Assembly (NCBI GenBank): GCA_011033025.1 | Contig: WFMF01000060.1 | Coordinates: forward strand, 620,001 to 684,000 | DNA length: 64,000 nucleotides | Direction: 5' to 3' | Source: Beroe forskalii | Taxonomy: Eukaryota; Ctenophora; Nuda; Beroida; Beroidae | Shown here: piece by piece, positions 57,311 to 64,000 of the stretch | Position numbering within the stretch: the stretch's first letter is position 1 | How the letters are laid out: each line of letters opens with the position of its first letter | Made by a program: the position numbers and the translations under genes | The notes under the pieces: model-generated | What the model was told of the DNA's origin: nothing | What the model saw: only the letters and a program-made list of their open reading frames with translations | Database searches by the model: none

Positions 57311-59799
57311 ATCATTTCATTCTAACATTTCTACACCCCTTAGTCCCTTAATAAATTTGACACCAGTTGACGCCTATTCATTCTGATAGAAGTTCAACTT
57401 CAAGTTTAAACTTTAAAGATGAAACCATTTTATGGTGCTTTCCCCGAGTCTTTGCTGTTGGGGATTTAAACGTAGCAGAAACTGCACAAGAACCTTGTTG
57501 CAGATTGCCGAATCTGGCAATCAACGCTCTAATGAAGTGATGAGTTGATACGTAGTGGAACAACCTATCACTTGACCACTGGTACGGATTTATGGGCTGA
57601 AATTCTACAGGAAAAAGGATGATATCGTGGTGACATAGTGACGTACCTATTTAAGGTTACTGGTTTGGTCTGACTGATATGAAGCTCAGACAATTCAATA
57701 GCCTCCGTTAGTTAACGAGGGCTCCTGAATGTTCTTAAGACCTGTAACGTCTCTTCCCTCAGCAGTCAGTTGTGTATTCGAGACAAATTGGGGAAGGAAT
57801 GAAACACGAAATGAAAATTCAAGGAAAGATATTCTCCTCAATAAACTAATGAGATGCACTATTCAAGGATATTTCGTTTACTGATCCTAATTAAACATCA
57901 TATTGTTGATATTGCAGCCGAGTCTTAGAAGATTTTGCTGGAATTGAAGTAGACGACTGCCCGATTTCATTAAATAGAGGGTTTAATTGCAAGTTACAAA
58001 GGATTTGGTAATTTTAATCGAATGATTAGAAGAACGAAGGATTGTCTTGCGAACACAATAACTGGGCCGTACCACTAGCAGCCATGGTCCTTCACTGTTG
58101 TCCATTTTGTTGAATTATACAATGAAATATCTCGTACATAGTAAGATCAAGACAGACATGCAGTCAGTGCGCCAGTTCCAGACTGGTTGATGATTGGCAA
58201 ACAATACCGGGGATTATTAGAGGGAGATATCTTGAAGATTGTCTGGGGTATGAATTGGAACAAAATCTAGCCAACGTATTGTCCTAAGGTCAATGATCGA
58301 CCACGTCCTCGGTCAGGAAATTTATTCCTCAGCTCGAGGGTAGACCGAGTACTCGGCCTCGGTCAGTCGGTCACAAAACCTCGTCCCCGGTCAATTATTC
58401 TATCATTGGTCGTAACAAGTAGATCAATAGTTTAGTAAAATGGTGGAACACCTTAACAGCATTTAATTGGCAAGGTATTTTCAGAATTATTCTGTTACTT
58501 TTTATTGCATGTGACATTTTATAGGCGTAGAGAGCAAGTTGAACTAAACTGAGATATTTTACATTTTACATATTACACCACACTATACTGTGCTGGGACG
58601 CTTATCGGTTTTCTCACAATTTTCGCAATCTCCGCTAAATTCATTCACAATTTCCCCTCATTTCCACAGCATCTCCACAGCATCTCCACAGCATTTTCCC
58701 ACAATGTCCCCTCTCATGCGCGCATTGTCCTCAGCATCTTCTGATAATTTGCTTTTCATTTTCACGCAACTTCACAGCATTTTCTGACGATTATTTGCCC
58801 CTCATTTTCAAGCAATCTGCACTATATTTTCTCACCGGCACTTTTTCACGCATCGCAAATAATCATTGTCAAGGAGTCGAATCAAATTGTTCAATCGTGG
58901 CTGATCGAATCGCACTTCTTTGGTAGATTATATGAAATTAAATCATAATTATTACAAACTTTTAGGAGTAAAAATATATACATTTTATTCTCAAATAATT
59001 TCAGATGGAAATTCCAATTCACATTCACCACTTCAGTATAAAACAAGAACATGCAAAATTAATACATACGATTTAAAGAAATCCTATCAATTTCTAACCA
59101 TGAAACACTATGACAGGGTCATATGTCAAATAAACAACTAAATATAAAATCAAAATATGGACACTGTAAAAGGGGCCCAGTGCAAATTTTATTTTGCATG
59201 AAAATGATCATTAGAGCTAATTGTTGCTGACCAAAAAAGGAGTCAAGAACACCATAAAAATCTTAAAACTAGTAACATAAATGAACACATCTAAATTTAA
59301 ACATTAAATTTAAACACTAAATATTGTCTATATTATAAATCGTTCTGTTCACACAAATTCACACAATATTGACACGCACACTCATTTTGATCTGTCCATA
59401 TATTAATGACGCACACGCCTCTCTCTCTACAATCATTTTCATGCTAGCTGACTTTTCATTTTATTCCTATATTATTCTCACTCGCACCGGACGTCTAATC
59501 CTAGAAAGTGGAGAAGTTTCAGTGGGGGTATGGTTATTGGTAAGAGTGGTTAATTTTTAGGTTAAGCGACGGTCAGATGTTATCAAGGGATGTAGATACG
59601 TAGATAGAACATAGATGAAGTTTATATAAAGCCGAGTGCAGTAATTATACAACATGAAGTATTTAAATCTAAAAGCTCTAAAGTATTATCCTGAATAAGC
59701 CATGCCCCATCTCCTGATGAAGGACACACCCTGCCCCTGCAGCTGCTCCCCTAAATATAGTTGGGTGCCCCTTCCCAATGTTAATAACAATCTACTCAC
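57311..59799. other. no gene recognised
   Basis: It contains a hairpin-like TCCCCGAGTCTTTGCTGTTGGGGA at 57,439-57,462 (core CCCCGAGTCTTTGCTGTTGG) resembling the retroelement hairpin at 14.79 kb, repeats of CCTCGGTCAG-like words near 58.3-58.4 kb and repeated CTCCACAGCAT near 58.67 kb. Confidence 0.45.
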
Positions 59800-59911
59800 G
59801 TCCTTGGAGACATCCTGTCTCTGACCGAGGTTCTTCACGGGGTTGGAGGTGGGGGCTCGTCTGGAGGTGGGTCCCCTCACGGCCCTTTTAGAGGCCAGCA
59901 TGTCAGAGGGC
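59800..59911 (-). CDS. SVIL: probable upstream supervillin-like exon
   Basis: The acceptor is TTCCCCCTTTGAG and the donor AAGGAC|GTGAGT; one base plus 37 codons, ending phase 0. It reads PSDMLASKRAVRGPTSRRAP then TSNPVKNLGQRQDVSKD. The S-N-P-(V/L)-(K/R)-x-L-x-x-R-x-D pattern is one I associate with the disordered N-terminal half of supervillins (family recollection). Phase 0 would allow direct joining to the 35,263 exon, bypassing the duplicated exons. Confidence 0.6.
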
Positions 59912-60175
59912 CTCAAAGGGGGAATAAGGGGTAAGGAATAGATATAGAAAACCTAAAAAGCTGTCAACAGCCTGTTAAACATGCGTAACGGCGCGCGCGG
60001 CGGACAAAACCCAAAAATGGTCAAATTTCAGAAGAACTGTGCCACAACAAAGATCACAAAAACAACAACAGCAACTACAACAACAGCAGTGGACATTATG
60101 TAGAATTAATTGATTCAACCTACCATGTATTACACCCACATACCAAGTGTGGCACAGCAATAATACGCGATGGTG

Positions 60176-60216
60176 GGTGATGTCATGATCATTGTTCAAA
60201 ATGGTGAAAAGATGAC
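60176..60216 (-). repeat. CRE-core dispersed element
   Basis: In minus orientation GTCATCTTTTCACCATTTTG then ATGATCATGACATCACC; both consensus ends are present. Confidence 0.8.
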
Positions 60217-60917
60217 GTTTATAACTGTCTTTCATAACATCTGTGACTTTATTAAGCTAACCAGCTGCCGGCCATACGCATATCAATTATATATAAACAA
60301 GTATCATTATAATTTATTTTATTAAAGTGCTTAGCTTTTGTAAGTGGTAAATTGTTGAGAAGTAAATGTAATAATATATTTAGTTAGCAAGAGCATTGTT
60401 GCAAATGTAGTAAATCAACTCAAATGATTGTCTTTCAGAGAAGATTTGTCAAGGTGCTGCTTAAATTTGTTTGAAAAGTCCAGTTCGACGAAACAGCGGA
60501 AAATAGAAATCTATGCCACAGAAATTCAAATTTGTGTAATATCACAACTTAGTAACTTTAAATAATACTCCTAAGTCCCGACTGAAGATCCAAAGAAGCC
60601 CGCATACTGAAGTAACCCGTAAGGGAGTTAGCCTAGAATAGAATGGTTTTAAAATAGAACCAATTTCCGTGGTACAGACTGGAATAGTAACTCGATACCC
60701 TGAAGAACGCCAGAGAGTGAGTTTTTCTCGAAATTTCATATAAAACACTTCCATTTGCAGCGAATATATTCACATATCCGATGGGCGGTCCCCTGACCTG
60801 AAGGTGACCCCAAAATAATAGAAATAATAGCCGGTTATAAAAAAGATCCTAATTTCAACTGTTGAAGTGTCAGGGTGATGACAGAAAACCGCCTATTTTT
60901 CACAGCTTGATAAGGGT

Positions 60918-60981
60918 CTGTGAGACACCGAGAATATTGTGAGACACCGAGACTATATATTGTGAGACACCGAGACTATTG
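60918..60981. repeat. three tandem TGTGAGACACCGAGA copies
   Basis: Three copies of TGTGAGACACCGAGA(A/C)TAT at 19-23-bp spacing. Confidence 0.85.
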
Positions 60982-63069
60982 TTATACCACCGGGCAATGT
61001 GAGGTGTGAATTAGTCTCTGAACTATTTTAAACTCGTTAAACTGGCGGCCGGGAGAGCTCGACTGACGAAGATTTGCACGTCATGGTGTAACACGCTAAA
61101 AGCCAGACTTCACTTAAAATACTGGGCTTTCATCACCCGGGTGAGGTGCTAAAAGCTACGATTTGTTTAATAAAACGACTGATTTGCTATTGTGTTTTAA
61201 CAGTGAAACATTTTATTATCCAAAAGTTTGGAAACAAAAATAGAAAATCTGCAGCCATTGTTCTAAAACGAATAAAAGCTACATACTTTACAAAGGAACT
61301 AAAAGCTTTCAAGAAATCAACTATTCCCAAAGTGGTACGAAGCACCAAATTACGTAAGAAATGTGGGAAACGCACATTTAGCTCATCATGGAGCGAGATG
61401 AATAGGATAAATAGAAACTCAGGAAATAAAACTATTTTCGGAGAAGAAACAGGAAATGTGACATTTGAAAGAGGATATGGGAAATTCTGCAAATGCTTCA
61501 AAAGTTGCAGGTTAAAATTTCAAGTAAGCGGTAATATCAAATGACAAACACTTGACAGCGTTGGGAGAATAAGTCTGGGGATGAAGATATGAAACCACTG
61601 GAATATATCTGCAAATGACCGAAATTCTCCGACCTGAATTTCTGAATACTGCCAATGATGTTATGAAAAGGACCCGAACAAAAAGCTCAAAAGTAGAAAG
61701 CTGGGTGACTTAACCTCTGGAGATGGTGTAGTCTCAAAGAGCAGGAGAATAAAACGTCATTAATTGATTGCATCCCATCACACCAAGTGGCTGAAGCTAT
61801 TGAACCCAGTTCTACTACGTCATGACAGTGTATACCGTGATAAGATTATGTAGGTATATGAAATACAACACTCTTTAGAGGAATCAGGTCAGAAAAAGAA
61901 AAGCAGTGAGTGTATATAGCCTCAGTGAAATAATATAGTTTCGCATGAGAATAATGTTGTCAATGCCTTGCTCGAATGCCCTACAAAACAGATACTCGCA
62001 GCAACTTCAAAGTTCAGAGCAACCCCAGAAAATCAAAGTTCACAAAATATAAAGCAACAAAATACAGTTCTCAAAATATAAAGCAACAGTGTTGCTAACA
62101 ACCACGACACCAGGCCGTATAGTGCATATTCTCTTATATATGCCTAGCAGCTGCATAGAACATTATATATTGTAATTTGTGTGACAAGCCCAAACTTGGA
62201 ATAATGCACCCCTTAGTGGTGGGGAAGGTTTCAGCTGGAGATGAATATGCGAGTGTGTCGAGTACAAACGATAGGCGCTCAGAAAGCAAGGATTTATCAT
62301 GTTAAACCATGCCAATGGTGTCATTCACAAGCGCCTATAATTCGTGAACGGCATGCAATATGTTATATATCCACTCGCGTGCGCTTTTTGAAGACATTTT
62401 AGGTAGCGGGCGCGCATAGCCCGGTAAAATATCTGCACGCTAAATTTGATATACCCACCAGATATAGCCCGGCCCGCGAGAGCAGTTCTGCGTCGGTTAC
62501 AATATAGCCTGCCTCTTGGAAGAAAATATTTTTGGTGCTAAACTGGCTGAGATCATTGAAAGTGTCCACAACAACAATTTTAGCAGCAAAATATCGATCA
62601 TGAGGCAAAAAACTGGCAAATAGAAGGATTTTTGTTGAGTTGATTATCGACAAAAACATCGAGGCGATGGAAAGTTAAGAGTCAAAACACTGTAACTGAT
62701 GTTCATCATTGTTCAGCAGCTTACTGAATCATGAAATTATGAGAAGTAGTTCAACTTCGAAATAGAATTAATAAATATTCAGCAAAATATGTTGCCAACA
62801 GTAGACAAAAGTCGAGTCAAATAGCAGAAAACAGTGAACTGCAGTGATAGCAGTGATAGCAATGATAGCAGTGATAGCAGCAATTCTGTAAAATTCTGTA
62901 AAAGCAATCATTCCGAGAAAGAGAAGTAGAAAGATACAAAATCAAAAACGAGAGAATGAAATACAATATCATGAAATAAAGTTAGGAATTTGCATTTGTG
63001 TTGATCATTAATTGCATTGCCATGTTGTCATGGTTACACATTCTTCGGAAATAGTAAGAGGTGAGTGAG

Positions 63070-63262
63070 AGCAATACGTCATTATCATTAGTAACAATGG
63101 TGCATTATTTTTTCTCACACACAGCGGATACGATGTAAAATAAATGCCGCCTAATTACCGCGACACTCTGATACATAGTGCAACTTCTCATGAGAAAAAT
63201 TTTGAGGACACTTTATTCTATTGACTTACCATATTCAACCATGGTAATTACGTCATTCTCAT
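63070..63262. repeat. two CRE-core dispersed elements, opposite orientation
   Basis: Minus-oriented copy at 63,073 (ACGTCATTATCATTAG) and plus-oriented copy at 63,226-63,260 (CATATTCAACCATGGTAATT then ACGTCATTC). They form an inverted pair about 170 bp apart. Confidence 0.65.
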
Positions 63263-63860
63263 TTGTCTATTATAACAGTGCTGCAGAGTTTCACCAAATG
63301 TAAATACGCTCATTTTAACCCATTTTCTTTCATCGTTTTGTATATCTTTTCAAGTTCTGCTGTAACTGATGCGTTTCACAAAGTGACATGCTACCATTTT
63401 CCCCTTTGTTTGTTTTTCCTTTTTTTCCAACTATTGTTTGTTTTTCCAAGATTGCTAGTGTTTTAAGTTTAATTAACAGCATCTAACCACATTTTTAGCC
63501 AATAATCCTTCGATTGCAAGACCTTTGAGATTGATCCATGCTTTGATTCGATTCGCCTTTAAAATTTTCGCCCTCGGGCCCTTCGGGCCCCCTGGGGCTT
63601 ATAACTTCTACATAAGCTTTGCCAACCCCTTCGATCAAATACTTACGGTGCTTAATCGTGTTTGTATTGCATTTGTGAAAAAATTAAATTTTTGTTAATT
63701 AGAGAAAAAACTCAATATTATTGTTGCAAAACCTTCCTGTGTGTTCAAATCTTCGAGGATTTACTTGAACATGCAACTTTTTTCATCTTAGATATGCCAT
63801 TCTCCCAAAAAGCTCACGCGAGTGGATATATACCATATAAGCATATACTCCTCGCCTCAT

Positions 63861-63996
63861 GGGCTGAATTTCGTATAGCACTCGGGCTCTTCGAGCCCTG
63901 CGTGCTATACGATATATATCCCACTCGGGCTAGCGCCCTCGAGGGATATATTTTCATATCGCACGCGCATGCGCGTGCGATATGAAATTCAGCCCT
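63861..63996. repeat. cloverleaf-like palindrome cluster
   Basis: GGGCTGAATTTC (63,861-63,872) and its inverse GAAATTCAGCCC (63,984-63,995) enclose three hairpins: a GTATAGCAC...GTGCTATAC arm with inner GGGCTC/GAGCCC (63,872-63,911), an ATATATCCC...GGGATATAT arm (63,914-63,951), and a 30-bp perfect palindrome centred on GCATGC (63,955-63,984). The structure may be part of a larger foldback element cut by the window end. Confidence 0.85.
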
Positions 63997-64000
63997 AGAG

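Larger units (their letters stand above)
59912..63860. other. intron or intergenic, no supported gene
   Basis: About 4 kb AT-rich. A lysine-rich 132-codon plus-strand frame at 61,146-61,544 has no motif or repeat of its own and could be chance. Also present: short GATAGCAGT repeats at 62,845-62,880 and CRE-core elements at 60,176, 62,297, 63,070 and 63,226. Confidence 0.4.

Noticed and set aside
61146..61544. Plus-strand 132-codon lysine-rich frame
   Set aside because: No domain, no splice signals, composition follows AT-rich background; kept only as a note.

Overview
This window is AT-rich animal nuclear DNA. It has spliceosomal introns of up to about 17 kb, many decayed transposons, several minisatellites and no bacterial signatures. 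The intronless receptor at 43.3-44.6 kb resembles a family of orphan rhodopsin-class GPCRs expanded in anthozoans and other cnidarians, so an early-branching metazoan, probably a cnidarian, is my best guess (inference from remembered family features, no search run).

Two minus-strand genes run right to left. The right one, a supervillin-like gelsolin-repeat protein, has seven well-supported exons between 35.26 and 18.21 kb whose splice phases fit one another without exception. Candidate 5' exons lie at 54.8, 52.2 and 59.9 kb. Its C-terminal part, including the villin headpiece, was not found. The left one (8.75-4.2 kb) is an RGS22-like gene, seen only from the middle to the 3' end. About 9.5 kb of decayed transposons (8.75-18.2 kb) separates them, and neither the missing supervillin 3' exons nor the missing RGS22 5' exons could be seen there.

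Layout: 1-4.2 kb non-coding with short repeats; 4.2-8.75 kb RGS22-like exons with an 11-copy, 47-bp minisatellite; 9.6-11.2 kb a perfect hairpin, a broken PIF/Harbinger transposase and a 416-bp TA-flanked MITE; 12-18 kb a nest of fragments of one decayed retroelement family; 18.2-35.3 kb supervillin exons, with a minisatellite that repeats a splice acceptor (21.6-22.15 kb) and a truncated LINE; 31.6-32.25 kb a GGATCC-rich inverted-repeat element; 43.25-44.6 kb an intact GPCR nested antisense in the large supervillin intron; 44.8-54.96 kb a 2.6-kb tandem duplication that includes a candidate first exon. Its left copy carries two transposons that are absent from the right copy, so empty target sites are preserved. 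The remainder is intron or flank with a 14-copy, 32-36-bp array at 56.8-57.3 kb and a cloverleaf-like palindrome cluster at the right edge.

The most intriguing unexplained signal is a roughly 45-50 bp dispersed motif centred on a CRE-like TGACGTCA. It occurs about 18-20 times, in both orientations, from 24.8 kb to 63.3 kb and was not seen in the first 24 kb.
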